64,000 bases of DNA from JACPNO01 sp963825405. Lineage in GTDB: Bacteria > Acidobacteriota > Terriglobia > Bryobacterales > Bryobacteraceae. The position numbers and the translations under genes are program-made. The DNA lies in contig CAWGTB010000003.1 in the NCBI GenBank assembly GCA_963825405.1, forward strand, positions 1,426,001 to 1,490,000, read 5' to 3'. How positions within the stretch are numbered: the first letter of the stretch is position 1; each line of letters opens with the position of its first letter. The notes beneath the pieces are model-generated. The model ran no database searches. It had not been told where the DNA came from and saw only the letters and a list, made by a program, of their open reading frames with translations. Below, piece by piece: positions 1 to 9,459 of this stretch.

Positions 1-999
1 GGCTCCCCACCCGGCTGAAACGCTATAGGCATAGCCCAGCTTGGTGCGCACGCGCTGGAAAAGGCGGCTGCGGAATCCGCCGCCCAGAATGTCGGCCATC
101 ACTTCGAGCGCCGGATAATCCTTATCGCGAAACTCACCACCGAGATGTCCGAGATCGAAGAACGTCTGCGTCACATCGTCTTTGACGGCCAGAAAAATGC
201 CCGGCGCGGGTTTGGTCTTGACTGGCGGGAAGGCCGGAACGGGCGCCTGCTGGGCGGTCCAGCCGGCGAAGAGTCTTTCGAGTTCGGCTTTCATTACGGG
301 CGTCGAAAAATCGCCTTGCACCGCCAGCATCACATTCGCCGGGAAAAAATAACGCTGGTAAAAGGCCTGTAGATCGGCGCGGGTGAGGCGGTCGATCGTG
401 GCATATTCCAGGCGCCAGCCGTAGGGAGTGTCGTGGCCGTAAACCCGTTCGGTAAACTCCCGCTCGGAGATGCCGTGCGGGTCGTCATTACGCCGCGCGA
501 TTCCGCTGCGCAGCTCGATCTTGGCCAGATCCACTTTGTCCTGGCGAAACTCCGGGGTGGTGAGGACGTCGCGAAACGTAGTGAGCACTTCGCTGGCGTT
601 TTGTTTGAGCGCGGAGAACGAGATGTTGCCGTAGGATTCGTCAATTGCGGTTTCAACCGAGGCCGCGATATTCTCCAACGCTTCATCCAACTCGTCACCG
701 GTCTTGGTGGCAGTACCGCCGGAGCGCATTACCATTCCCGTAATCGAGGCCAGGCCGACTTTCTCGGCGGGATCGAACAGATTGCCGGTTCGCACCAGCG
801 CCACGCCGCGAACCAGCGGCAGCTCGTGATTTTCGAGCAAATATAGTTTCATGCCGTTGGGCAAAGTGAAGGTGGCGACGTCGGGAATTTTCACTGAACG
901 TAGCGGCGGGTATTGCAGATTCTTGTAGGAGGGAATCGCGCCGTTTTGCGCGGGCAGAACTCCCACTACCAATGCAGCCAGCAGGATTAAGCGTCTCAT
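1..999 (-). CDS. M16 family peptidase-like subunit lacking the zinc motif (3' end cut off by window)
   Basis: The visible N-terminal 333 residues begin with a signal peptide (MRRLILLAALVVGVLPAQ) followed by the beta strands of an M16 fold (TLPNGMKLYLLENHELPLV). Where active M16 enzymes carry HxxEH, this protein reads ASITGMVMRSGGT, so the zinc site is absent. This is the usual inactive partner of a heterodimeric periplasmic M16 protease. Its ATG overlaps the stop of the upstream catalytic subunit (ATGA), which indicates translational coupling and a shared complex. The C-terminal part lies beyond position 1. Confidence 0.88.
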   Translation of the reverse strand, partial: MRRLILLAALVVGVLPAQNGAIPSYKNLQYPPLRSVKIPDVATFTLPNGMKLYLLENHELPLVRGVALVRTGNLFDPAEKVGLASITGMVMRSGGTATKTGDELDEALENIAASVETAIDESYGNISFSALKQNASEVLTTFRDVLTTPEFRQDKVDLAKIELRSGIARRNDDPHGISEREFTERVYGHDTPYGWRLEYATIDRLTRADLQAFYQRYFFPANVMLAVQGDFSTPVMKAELERLFAGWTAQQAPVPAFPPVKTKPAPGIFLAVKDDVTQTFFDLGHLGGEFRDKDYPALEVMADILGGGFRSRLFQRVRTKLGYAYSVSAGWGA

Positions 1000-2498
1000 T
1001 GCTTGGCCTCCGCCGCGGGCTGGATGGTGTAGGTTGCGGTGCGATTCTTGGGCGTCAGGTATAGGCGCGCCACGCGCTGCACATCCTGGGCGGTGACCTT
1101 GTCAGTCTCATCCAGGTCCGTAAACATCTTGCGCCAATTTCCGTAATTGACGTAATAGGAATTCAAGAGCTGGGCGAGGCCGGAATTGCTGTCCAGGCGG
1201 CGGACCAGGTCGGCGCGAGTCTTAGTTTTCACGCGTGCCAGCGCTTGCGGGTCGACTTCCTGCGTCTTGAAGCGATCCAGAAGGCCGTCCATCACCTTCA
1301 CATTTTCATCGATGGTGTGGCCCAGGGCGGGCGCGAGGAAAAACAGGAAGAGGTTGGGATATTTGCCGCCGGGAAACGTTCCTTCCGCTCCGACCGTCAC
1401 GGCGATTTGCTGATCGCGCACCATATCTTTGTAGAGAATCCCGGTGCGACCGCCGGCCAGCAGGCTGCTCATCACGTCCAGAGCGGCATCGTCTTTGTCG
1501 TACTGATCGGGACGCTTATAAGCGATAAACGCGAGAGGCTGGCTGGGCGTTTCAATGTGCGCCTGTTTGGAACCTTCCTGGGGGGGCTCGACAGTGTGCA
1601 CCAGCGGCGGCAGCGGCGCCGATGCCAGGCGTCCGAAATAGCGCTCGGCAAGAGTGCGAGCCTGCTTGGGATCGATGTCGCCGACGATGGCGATGGAGAT
1701 ATTCCCCGGCGTGTAATAGGTGCGATAGAACGCTTCGGCGTCTTTCACGCGCAGGCTGGTGATGTCGCTCGCCCATCCGCCCGGCATGCGCTGGTAGGGG
1801 TGGGCTTCGAAGGCCGTGGCCAGCAAGGACTCCATGAGCTTGCCTTGCGGGCTGGATTCAACGCGCATGCGGCGCTCTTCCAGCACCACGTCGCGCTCTT
1901 TGTAAAATTCGCGGAATACGGGATGCAGGAAGCGCTGCGATTCGAGCAGAAACCAAAGCTCGGCGCGGTTGGCGGGCAGATTGTAGAAATATTCGGTGGA
2001 ATCGAGCTCAGTGCCGGCGTTCAAGCCCACGCCGCCGTTTTCTTCGATGATGGTCGGATACAGATTGGGAACGACGAAGGAATCGGCCTTCTCGATGGCC
2101 GCTTTGACCTCATTTTCAAGGGCTTGCACTTTCGCCGGATCGGAGTGAAAGCGCTTGCGGCGTTCGCCTTCCAGGCGGTCGTAGGCCTGTTCGATCGCGG
2201 CCAACGCCTTTTTCTCTTCCGGCCAGTTGGTGGAGCCGATATCGGGCGTGCCTTTGAACGCCATATGTTCGAACATGTGCGCCAGACCGGTCTTGCCCTC
2301 CGGATCGTCAACGGATCCGGCATTCACCAAGGTATGAAAGGAAATGACAGGGGCGTCGTGGCGTTCGAGAACGATGAAATGCAATCCGTTGTCGAGCGTG
2401 AATTCGGTGACACGCTTCTCAAATTCCTGGAGATTCTGCGCTACTGCCAGGGCGGAGAAAACAAACAAAGCAATGCCTAGCTGGTTGCAACGGCTCAC
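996..2498 (-). CDS. M16 zinc metallopeptidase, catalytic subunit
   Basis: This is a secreted insulinase/pitrilysin-type peptidase of about 500 residues. The zinc motif HMFEH is at residues 74-78, and a downstream ENGGVGLNAGT segment supplies the third ligand region. I chose the GTG at 2498 because it directly begins a signal peptide (VSRCNQLGIALFVFSALAVA) and has GGAG upstream. An in-frame start at 2594 would add a non-hydrophobic, unlikely extension. It is paired with the zinc-less M16 protein downstream. Such pairs degrade peptides in the periplasm; the substrate here is unknown. Confidence 0.93.
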   Translation of the reverse strand: MSRCNQLGIALFVFSALAVAQNLQEFEKRVTEFTLDNGLHFIVLERHDAPVISFHTLVNAGSVDDPEGKTGLAHMFEHMAFKGTPDIGSTNWPEEKKALAAIEQAYDRLEGERRKRFHSDPAKVQALENEVKAAIEKADSFVVPNLYPTIIEENGGVGLNAGTELDSTEYFYNLPANRAELWFLLESQRFLHPVFREFYKERDVVLEERRMRVESSPQGKLMESLLATAFEAHPYQRMPGGWASDITSLRVKDAEAFYRTYYTPGNISIAIVGDIDPKQARTLAERYFGRLASAPLPPLVHTVEPPQEGSKQAHIETPSQPLAFIAYKRPDQYDKDDAALDVMSSLLAGGRTGILYKDMVRDQQIAVTVGAEGTFPGGKYPNLFLFFLAPALGHTIDENVKVMDGLLDRFKTQEVDPQALARVKTKTRADLVRRLDSNSGLAQLLNSYYVNYGNWRKMFTDLDETDKVTAQDVQRVARLYLTPKNRTATYTIQPAAEAKQ

Positions 2499-2610
2499 AA
2501 GAGTTGGACTCCATTCCGACGCGCTCGATAGAACAGGCGCGCTGAACCCACCGGGTCTACTCTCATTGTGACGTGGGGCCGCCGTGGCAGGCAACTATTC
2601 CCCGCGCAGG

Positions 2611-3093
2611 TTAGCTCGATGCCGAGTTCAGAATGCTCTGCAGAATGCTTTGCGTGTCCGGCGTGTTGGTGGTCGACGAGGTTGTCTGGCTGCTCTGGCC
2701 GCCGCCATGGTGGCCGTGGCCGTGATGGTGATGATGATGTCCCACTCCCGCCTGCTGCAGTTGCTGGGGCGCGGGAATCTGCCCGTTGGCGGCGGCGTTC
2801 TGGAAGGCATCGGCCAGTTGATTGAGCTGAGCGGCTTGGGTGGTGTTGCCGGTGCTGGTGGCGTTTTGCGCGGCCTTGCGCAGTTGGTCCACGATGTTGG
2901 TGGTGACCTGCTGAAACTGCGCGGGATTGGTCTGGGCGAGCTGCTGGAGCTGGCTGAGCGAGGTGGCCAGGGGAGAGATGGGAGCGCCGTCCTGGGCGGT
3001 TTCGAGATTAACCGGATTCGTGTTGGCGGCGCCGGTAGTGCTGGCGGGCTGCAACCAGCTGGGAATTTGGCCGGAGATCGGGTTGATGTTCAT
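2611..3093 (-). CDS. Hypothetical Gln/Asn/Thr-rich protein with a poly-histidine tract
   Basis: A 160-residue protein without signal peptide or membrane segment. It starts MNINPISGQIPSWLQPAS and has a low-complexity helical middle rich in Q, A, N and T (two LxQLAQ/LNQLADAFQNAA stretches). A histidine-glycine tract follows (HHHHHHGHGHHGGG, around residues 120-133), then a Ser/Thr-rich tail. The tract could bind Ni, Zn or Cu, but no metal gene is adjacent. I recognise no family with known function. Confidence 0.7.
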   Translation of the reverse strand: MNINPISGQIPSWLQPASTTGAANTNPVNLETAQDGAPISPLATSLSQLQQLAQTNPAQFQQVTTNIVDQLRKAAQNATSTGNTTQAAQLNQLADAFQNAAANGQIPAPQQLQQAGVGHHHHHHGHGHHGGGQSSQTTSSTTNTPDTQSILQSILNSASS

Positions 3094-3162
3094 GCGCGTT
3101 TTTAGCGCATTTTCGCTGCCGTTGGAAAGCTTATGAAACCAAAAGACCGTGCCGTGGCGAAG

Positions 3163-3180
3163 CTGTCAAAATTCTGACAG
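3163..3180. promoter_or_regulatory. Small perfect dyad CTGTCA-N6-TGACAG
   Basis: A 6+6 bp inverted repeat sits 3 bases beyond the stop of the cytochrome gene and about 70 bp upstream of the His-rich gene. On the minus strand the inner half reads TTTTGACAG and so contains a TTGACA hexamer. It could be an operator or -35 region for the His-rich gene. No U-tract follows, so it is not a good terminator. Confidence 0.25.
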
Positions 3181-3183
3181 GTG

Positions 3184-4479
3184 TCATTGCGGCGTCGGCC
3201 GCAGGAAGAAAGCTTGCTTATCCATATGCGGATCGACGGCGACATCGAAAAAACCGATCATCATCTCCTCCCAACTCTGCGGCCCGAAACGCACGGCTTC
3301 ATCGGGATCGGGATTATTTGGATTGCGGCGCGAATTGTCGAAGTATCCGAGGAACTCGAGGTCGGTGCCGGCTTTGAGCGCCAGCGGTTTGGCCAGGCGA
3401 TAGAAAAGCTGCCAGTAGAAATTGTAGGGGTTGACGCGCAGCAAGGTGCGTCGTCCGCGGTCCGGCTCCACGATGTTGTACTCGAAGCTTTGACCGCGCA
3501 GGTGCATATGCGGGAAATAGCCCAGCAGCAGGGCGTCGTTGGGCAGCGTGCCGCGCACCGAGACGGCATAGTGGGGATGACCGGGCGGGATGGTGAATTG
3601 GTCGTTTCCCATCTGCAGCGTCATGACGCGCTGGGTCGGGGGCGTGCGCGCGAAGACCAGCCCCAAGGTCGAGCGATCTGCGGTGGCCTTGCCGTTGGGG
3701 GTGTAGTGGGTTTCGAGCACCAGGTCGGACCCAGCTTTGATGAGCTTGGCAAGGCCGGGCGGCCATTGTTCGGGAACGTTGCCCGGGGAGTAGACCAGCA
3801 GAATCTCGCTGGTTGTGATGCCGGCGACCAGGCGATCGTGGGAAGTACGGCCCGGCGGAACGTACGGGATGCCCGGCTTGGCTTCCCGCAGCCACGTTGA
3901 GCCGGGCTCGCGAATATAGACCACGGCGTGATGCACGACGCTGCGATTGCCGGGCCGCATTTCGGCGGCTTCCACCCATTTGTCCTCGGTGAAACCGCCG
4001 GGAAGTACGATGTACTGGTAATCCAACTGGCCGGTGGCTGGAATCGGAATTGGGTGCGGCATGGTGAGCACCGCGTCGGGCTTGGCGATGTTCCAGCCGG
4101 TTATCCACGGGCGCGGCTGCGGACGGTCTTTGACGTTGCCCTCAGCGGCGCCGGATTCGGTCCAGTGGACCAGCGTATCGATCTCCGGCTGCGAGAGCGA
4201 ACGGTCGTTGGAGAAAGGACCGTAACCGGGCTCGGCGAACCAAGGCGGCATTTTCTTGAGTAGCACGGCCTCGCGAATGGCTTTGGCCCACGGGCGGGTT
4301 TGACGGTAAGTGAGGAAGGGCATGGGTGCGACTTCACCCGGCCTGTGGCACTCCTGGCAGCGATTTTGCAGGATCGGGAGGATGTCGCGGTAAAACGTGG
4401 GGGCGGCGGTGAGAGTGGAGCCACAGAAGAGCAAAACCAGGAATTTCTCGCAGAGACGCAGAGTACACAGAGAAAACAT
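3184..4479 (-). CDS. Secreted cytochrome c with copper-monooxygenase-like C-terminal domain
   Basis: About 431 residues. A signal peptide (MFSLCTLRLCEKFLVLLF) is followed by a cytochrome c segment with heme motif CQECH at residues 41-45 and a probable axial methionine in KKMPPW near residue 77. The rest resembles the type II copper ascorbate-dependent monooxygenase (PHM-like) fold, with histidine clusters VHHAVVYI, LETHYTPNG and FPHMHLRG in the expected order. It is probably a periplasmic redox protein; the substrate is unknown. I chose the ATG at 4479 because upstream codons come from a dispersed repeat. The signal peptide itself starts inside that repeat. Confidence 0.82.
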   Translation of the reverse strand: MFSLCTLRLCEKFLVLLFCGSTLTAAPTFYRDILPILQNRCQECHRPGEVAPMPFLTYRQTRPWAKAIREAVLLKKMPPWFAEPGYGPFSNDRSLSQPEIDTLVHWTESGAAEGNVKDRPQPRPWITGWNIAKPDAVLTMPHPIPIPATGQLDYQYIVLPGGFTEDKWVEAAEMRPGNRSVVHHAVVYIREPGSTWLREAKPGIPYVPPGRTSHDRLVAGITTSEILLVYSPGNVPEQWPPGLAKLIKAGSDLVLETHYTPNGKATADRSTLGLVFARTPPTQRVMTLQMGNDQFTIPPGHPHYAVSVRGTLPNDALLLGYFPHMHLRGQSFEYNIVEPDRGRRTLLRVNPYNFYWQLFYRLAKPLALKAGTDLEFLGYFDNSRRNPNNPDPDEAVRFGPQSWEEMMIGFFDVAVDPHMDKQAFFLRPTPQ

Positions 4480-4526
4480 TATCTTGGTGTTGCTTCTCTG
4501 TGTTCTCTGCGTCTCTGCGAGAAATG
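4441..4526. repeat. Dispersed palindromic repeat, two near-identical arms
   Basis: The left arm (about 4443-4474) and right arm (about 4494-4525) are inverted copies with about one mismatch in 32 bases, separated by about 20 bp. The core reads TTTCTCGCAGAGACGC followed by AGAG and CACAGAGAA. It lies across the 5' end of the cytochrome gene and the gap to its upstream neighbour. A single diverged arm occurs again at 16295-16330. Such repeats are found as intergenic dispersed elements in several phyla. Confidence 0.85.
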
Positions 4527-4534
4527 CTTTGGTT

Positions 4535-6131
4535 TTATTTGTCGAACGTAATCGTGGCTTCACCGGAGTACTTATGATAGTTCCGGAAATCGATGACGTT
4601 GCGGCTGCAAACATCCGTGCCCCGCTGGCAGCTTAAACTCTCCGAATGCACGGGCAGCAGGAACTGGCCATCGCCAATGCGGATGTATTCATAGTCGGTT
4701 GCCGATTCTACTTTGTCCATGGGGAACTCCGCCGGTAAGTGGCGGGCGTCCATTTCGATGCGCAGCACGCGTTGGGTTTCTTTGTCGATCCAAACCGACC
4801 CTCGATACGCGGGCCGGACGGCTTGCCCCGGCACGCTCACGTGCCAGTGGGAGTGCTCATGGTCCACTTCGAAGTCATACACGGAGGCGATGCGGCCGCC
4901 ACTGCGGGCATCCCGGCGATGGCGGAAATCGGCCGCCGTTGCGGGCGAAAACAAATCCACCAGCGCCGAGCCGAACTCGCCGGTCGACCAGGCGCCCGAT
5001 AGCTCCTGGATATTCTTTTTCACGGCTTTTCCATTGATTGCCATGTTGCGGTAATGTTCACCGGTCTTGTCGTAGACCAGTTCCATCGACACCACGTCCT
5101 GGGGCTGCCAACTGACGTTACGCGTGGTGCTCATGAACCGCGCCATCATCTCCTGGCAGACGTAGTTGGGCAGCGTCTCGTCAAAGGCCGCGACCGCCAG
5201 ACGCGCCTTTTCGACAATGGGATCCAAGGTGATGGGCGTATAGGTAATTCCTTCATTGGCTGGATTGCCTTCGGGCCGCGAACCGGCCGCGGGCGGTGGT
5301 GTGTTGGCGGCTACCTGCGTAGGCGCCGAAGACTTCCGCGGAACCTGCTTGCCCCGTTGCAGGCGAGGAGCGCCCGAATCGGATTCATCCAACGGAACCT
5401 GCGAATTGCTGCTTTGGTGGATGTGGTCGAGATCCAGGTCTTTATCCTGGGGAGCGTCTTCATCGGGCGGAGGCGGTGTCTGCGGAGCCCGCGGCGGCGC
5501 GGAGTTCGCGGCGGTCTGGGGCCTGGGGGCGGGCGCTGCTTCCGGCTCCGAATCCTTATCTGCCGGCGGCGAATCCTTGCGGCGCAGAACCGGCCGGTCA
5601 TCGTCATCACGGGACTTCGAAGCAGACTGGGCGGGAAGTTCGACCGGCTCAGACGCCTTCGCCCGCTCTTCCAGCGTGCCTTCTTTTTGGAAATTCACGT
5701 TGACGGCGCGCAGAACGCCATCGTCGTCTTTCCGGGCGTCGATGAACACATGGTCGCCAGGATTCAGATAGACCGGGTTTGATGGGGTCGCCATTCTTCA
5801 GGAATTTGGTGTCGCCGGTGCGCTTGAATTCGATGATGCGTGTGTCTTCGGCTTCGAGCACGACCGACTTGTCGTCCAGCCGGCGCAGCATTCCGCTGGT
5901 GCTTTGAAGGGGAGTCGTATCGTTCTGAGCGCTGGTTTTCTTTTTGTTTCGGCCTGGGAGGCGCGGCATCGGCATGCCGATCCCACCCCCACCGGGATAG
6001 CCGCCCGGAGGATAACCGCCGGGTGGATAACTGCCAGGGGGGTAGCCGCCGCCGGGGTATTGGGCGCCCAGCGGGCAATCTGCCGCCAGCAGAACCACCA
6101 CTGCTCCGAAAATCAGCGATGCACACCGCAT
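4535..6131 (-). CDS. Secreted Pro/Gly-rich protein, unknown function (one frameshift)
   Basis: About 531 residues after rejoining two frames. The first frame carries a signal peptide (MRCASLIFGAVVVLLAAD), a YPPGG repeat stretch and a small beta domain ending KFLKNGDPIKP. The second frame resumes VYLNPGDHVFIDARKDDDG. A single extra base in the CCGGG run near 5773-5777 separates them. Downstream come an acidic/proline-rich disordered region and a C-terminal beta-rich domain (WIDKETQRVLRIEMDARHL) that could be LolA-like, a weak guess. The total span modulo 3 fits one insertion. An alternative ATG lies 15 bases upstream (6146). Confidence 0.72.
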
Positions 6132-6252
6132 GCGGGACTCAAGCATTCGACGGATGCGCCAATCAACCCGTTACTTTATTCTATGACATTAACAACTGGT
6201 GAAGTCGGCAACGCTTGCGGTGGGCATCGCGTTCCAACTGGTAGAGGATGAC

Positions 6253-6561
6253 ATGAAACGTCAAATAATGCTGCTGCTACCGCTGGTTGCCGGGCTTTCT
6301 CTTGCGGGATGTGCTGCTCGCGTGGGGCCGGGGTATGGTTACGTCACCATCGCTCCTCCGCCGCCTCAAGCAGAGGTATTTGGAGTGGCGCCGGCTCCCG
6401 GGATGGTCTGGGTCAACGGTTATTGGAACTGGGGAGGCTCGCATTACGTGTGGGCGCCGGGAGGCTGGCAACGGCCTCCACGACCCCGCGCGCGCTGGGA
6501 AACGGGCCGTTGGGAAAAGCATCACGGACGCTATGCGTACAGGCAGGGCCGCTGGCGCTAA
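6253..6561 (+). CDS. YXWGXW repeat lipoprotein
   Basis: A 102-residue lipoprotein. The signal peptide MKRQIMLLLPLVAGLSLAGC ends in a lipobox with Cys20. The mature part contains tandem aromatic motifs (VNGYWNWGG, HYVWAPGGW, ARWETGRWEKHHGRY) of the YXWGXW family, which is common in Acidobacteria and Proteobacteria and has unknown function. It is probably outer-membrane anchored. I chose the ATG at 6253 over an in-frame upstream start because the lipobox then falls at the normal distance and a GAGG Shine-Dalgarno precedes it. Confidence 0.85.
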   Translation: MKRQIMLLLPLVAGLSLAGCAARVGPGYGYVTIAPPPPQAEVFGVAPAPGMVWVNGYWNWGGSHYVWAPGGWQRPPRPRARWETGRWEKHHGRYAYRQGRWR

Positions 6562-6647
6562 ACGCGCGACTTTAGCCAGCCGGTGTGCATCGTACACTTA
6601 TACTGATGTGGAAGATGCCCGGCAAAATATCGAGGCCTGCCTAGAGC

Positions 6648-8534
6648 ATGGCTGCTGACGCGGAAGTCAAGAAGGCGGCTGGTTCGGAGCGGCTCAGGGC
6701 GCTGTGGCCCGAGATTCGGGAGCTGATCCGCCCGCGTCAAAAGCTGCTGGCCATCGGCTTTGTGCTGATGCTGATCAACCGCGTCTCTGGGCTGGTGCTG
6801 CCGGCGTCAACTAAGTTCCTAATCGACGACGTCATCGGCAAGAAGCGCCACGAGTTGCTGCTGCCGCTGGTGCTTGCGGTGCTGGCGGCTACCGCCATTC
6901 AGGGTGTGACATCGTTCACCCTGACGCAACTGCTTTCCAAGGCCGCGCAAAGACTGATCGCCGAGCTTCGCCGAAAAGTCCAGGCGCATGTGGGCCGGCT
7001 GCCGGTGGCTTACTACGATTCCAACAAGAGCGGCGCCCTGGTGTCGCGCATCATGAGCGACGTGGAGGGCGTGCGCAATCTGATCGGGACAGGCCTGGTG
7101 GAATTTGTGGGTGGCGTGCTGACGGCGATCTTTGCGCTGGTGATCCTGATACGCATCAGCGCGCTGATGACGGGTCTTGCCATTTCGTTCGTGCTGGTGT
7201 TTGGCATCGTGCTAGGCAAGGCTTTCAAGACTATCCGGCCGATTTTCCGGGCGCGCGGCAAGATCAACGCCGAAGTTTCCGGCAGGCTCACTGAATCATT
7301 AGGCGGCGTGCGCGTGATCAAGGGCTATCATGCCGAAGAGCGCGAGGAAAAGGTTTTTGCGCTTGGCGTGCAGCGGCTGCTGGATAACGTGCTGCAATCG
7401 CTGACGGCGATGTCCTTCATGAGCCTTTCGGCGACGCTGCTGCTGGGCGTGGTGGGATCGGTCGTGATGTTTGTAGGCGCGCGCCAGATCTTCGCCGGCA
7501 CGATCACGCTGGGAGATTTCGTCACGTTTACGGCGTTCCTGGCGTTCCTGGTGGCCCCGGTTTTTCAGGTGGTGGGAATCGGCACGCAGCTCTCCGAGGC
7601 TTTAGCGGGCCTGGAGCGGACGCGCGAAGTGATGCGGGAGCGGCCCGAGGATGAGGATCCGAACCGTACCGTCAGGCTGCCTGAGTTGCGCGGCGAGGTG
7701 GTTTTTGACAAGGTCAGCTTTGCGTACGACGCCGCCGGGAAGGAAGTGCTGCACGATGTTTCCTTCGAAGCCAGGCCCGGCACGGTCACGGCGCTGGTCG
7801 GCCCATCGGGGGCGGGGAAGTCGACTATCATTGGGCTCATCTCGGCGTTTCACACGCCGACGGCGGGCACGGTTCTGGTGGATGGCGTGGACCTCTCCAC
7901 CGTCCGTCTGGATTCCTACCGCACGCGCCTGGGCGTGGTGCTGCAGGAGACGTTTCTGTTCGATGGCACCATCCGCGAGAACGTGGCTTTTTCGCGCCCC
8001 GACGCTACCGAAGAACAGATCATGAACGCCTGCCGCATTGCGCGCGTGGATGAATTTGCCAGCGGTTTCGAAAAGCAATATGACACGATCGTGGGTGAGC
8101 GCGGCGTGAAACTGTCCGGCGGGCAGCGCCAGCGCGTGTCGATTGCGCGCGCGATTCTTGCCGATCCTCGTATCCTGATTCTGGACGAAGCTACCTCGAG
8201 CCTGGATTCGGAATCGGAAGCGCTGATTCAGGAAGGCCTGGCGTATCTCATGCAAGGGCGCACGACGTTCGTTATTGCTCACCGGCTTTCTACGATTCGC
8301 CGCGCCGATCAGATTTTGGTGGTCGAGGCGGGCCGTGTGGTTGAACGCGGAACGCACCAATCGCTCTACGCGGCGCGGGGCCGCTATTTCGATCTCTATA
8401 CCAAGCAGCATGGATTGGAAGCCAACTTGTTTCTCGCGCCGGGCGAGGGCGGCGAAGTCGCACAAGAAGAATCGTCCGGCGAAGGCAAAGCTGCGAGTGA
8501 ATTGCGCGAAGCCATGCGCCTGATCCGCGGATAA
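6648..8534 (+). CDS. ABC exporter, fused permease and ATPase (MsbA/lipid A type)
   Basis: 628 residues. The N-terminal six-helix exporter domain (about 30-320) is followed by an ATPase domain: Walker A GPSGAGKST, Q-loop LQETFLFDGT, signature LSGGQRQR, Walker B ILILDEATS and H-loop IAHRLST. It is a homodimeric half-transporter of the lipid/peptide/drug exporter group; the substrate is not identifiable. A 50-residue Glu/Ala-rich tail follows the ATPase. It starts the folD-coaE-htrA gene string, with folD 4 bp downstream. A TATACT hexamer at 6599-6604 is a possible -10. Confidence 0.9.
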   Translation: MAADAEVKKAAGSERLRALWPEIRELIRPRQKLLAIGFVLMLINRVSGLVLPASTKFLIDDVIGKKRHELLLPLVLAVLAATAIQGVTSFTLTQLLSKAAQRLIAELRRKVQAHVGRLPVAYYDSNKSGALVSRIMSDVEGVRNLIGTGLVEFVGGVLTAIFALVILIRISALMTGLAISFVLVFGIVLGKAFKTIRPIFRARGKINAEVSGRLTESLGGVRVIKGYHAEEREEKVFALGVQRLLDNVLQSLTAMSFMSLSATLLLGVVGSVVMFVGARQIFAGTITLGDFVTFTAFLAFLVAPVFQVVGIGTQLSEALAGLERTREVMRERPEDEDPNRTVRLPELRGEVVFDKVSFAYDAAGKEVLHDVSFEARPGTVTALVGPSGAGKSTIIGLISAFHTPTAGTVLVDGVDLSTVRLDSYRTRLGVVLQETFLFDGTIRENVAFSRPDATEEQIMNACRIARVDEFASGFEKQYDTIVGERGVKLSGGQRQRVSIARAILADPRILILDEATSSLDSESEALIQEGLAYLMQGRTTFVIAHRLSTIRRADQILVVEAGRVVERGTHQSLYAARGRYFDLYTKQHGLEANLFLAPGEGGEVAQEESSGEGKAASELREAMRLIRG

Positions 8535-8538
8535 ATCG

Positions 8539-9459
8539 ATGGCAACGATTCTCGACGGCAATCGCATTCGCGACCAGATCAAGCTGGAGTGCAAGCCGCG
8601 CGTGGAAGCGCTGGCGGCGAAAGGCCGGCCGCCTGGTTTGGCCGTGGTTCTGGTGGGGCATAATCCGGCGTCGGAAATTTACGTACGCAACAAAGTCAAA
8701 ACATCGGAAGAGCTGGGAATTTACAGCGAATCGCTGACGCCGCCCGCGAGTATTTCGACTGAGGAACTCATTGCGATAGTCGAAGAACTGAATCGCCGGC
8801 CGGAGATTGACGGCATTCTGGTGCAGATGCCGCTGCCCGCTCAGGTGGATTCCAAGCGCGTGCTGCTGGCCGTCTCTCCGGAAAAGGACGTTGACGGATT
8901 TCATCCCTGCAATGTCGGCAATCTGGCGACGGGCCGTCCCGGACCCAAGCCCTGCACGCCGGCGGGCATCATCGAATTATTGAAGCGCTATGAGATTCCG
9001 ATACGCGGTAAACGCGCGGTAGTGGTGGGGCGCAGCGATATCGTCGGCAAACCGGCAGCGCTTCTGCTGCTTCACGAAGACGCCACCGTCACGATCTGCC
9101 ATTCGAAGACGCCGGACTTGCCGGGCGTGTGCCGCCAGGCGGATATTCTGATCGCGGCAATGGGGCGGGCGGCGATGATCACTGCCGATTTCATCGCACC
9201 CGGCGCTACGGTGATTGACGTCGGCATCAATCGCATCGACAATCGCGAAGAAGTGGCGCGCATTTTCCGCGGATCGGCCGACAGGCTGGCGGCGTTCGAC
9301 CGCAAGGGCAGCGTGGTGGTGGGCGACGTGCATCCGCTGGACGTCGCGGCCACGGCGGGAGCTTTCACGCCGGTGCCTGGAGGCGTCGGTCCATTGACTA
9401 TCGCGATGCTCATGGTGAACACCATCGACTCCGCCGCGCGCCGCATCGGCGTATGTTAA
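8539..9459 (+). CDS. folD: Bifunctional methylenetetrahydrofolate dehydrogenase/cyclohydrolase
   Basis: 306 residues, slightly longer than typical. FolD interconverts 5,10-methylene-, methenyl- and 10-formyl-tetrahydrofolate with NADP in the cytosol. The substrate-site motif YVRNKVKTSEELGI carries the catalytic lysine. DGILVQMPLP, EKDVDGFHP, the dinucleotide motif VVVGRSDIVGKP and the C-terminal PGGVGPLTIAML signature are all present. It sits 4 bp after the ABC gene and overlaps coaE by 7 bp, so the genes are co-transcribed. Confidence 0.97.
   Translation: MATILDGNRIRDQIKLECKPRVEALAAKGRPPGLAVVLVGHNPASEIYVRNKVKTSEELGIYSESLTPPASISTEELIAIVEELNRRPEIDGILVQMPLPAQVDSKRVLLAVSPEKDVDGFHPCNVGNLATGRPGPKPCTPAGIIELLKRYEIPIRGKRAVVVGRSDIVGKPAALLLLHEDATVTICHSKTPDLPGVCRQADILIAAMGRAAMITADFIAPGATVIDVGINRIDNREEVARIFRGSADRLAAFDRKGSVVVGDVHPLDVAATAGAFTPVPGGVGPLTIAMLMVNTIDSAARRIGVC

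Noticed and set aside
1245..2480. A 411-codon open frame on the plus strand opposite the M16 gene
   Set aside because: It is antisense to a gene with clear catalytic motifs, has no family resemblance and arises from GC-rich codon bias.
2720..2745. The poly-His stretch as a cloning tag or vector contamination
   Set aside because: It is internal, interleaved with Gly and encoded in the normal base composition of the gene.
3163..3180. Rho-independent terminator after the cytochrome gene
   Set aside because: The 6-bp stem is AT-mixed and no U-tract follows on the minus strand.
7602..8594. A long minus-strand frame opposite the ABC exporter and folD
   Set aside because: It is a shadow of two well-recognised genes and carries no domain of its own.
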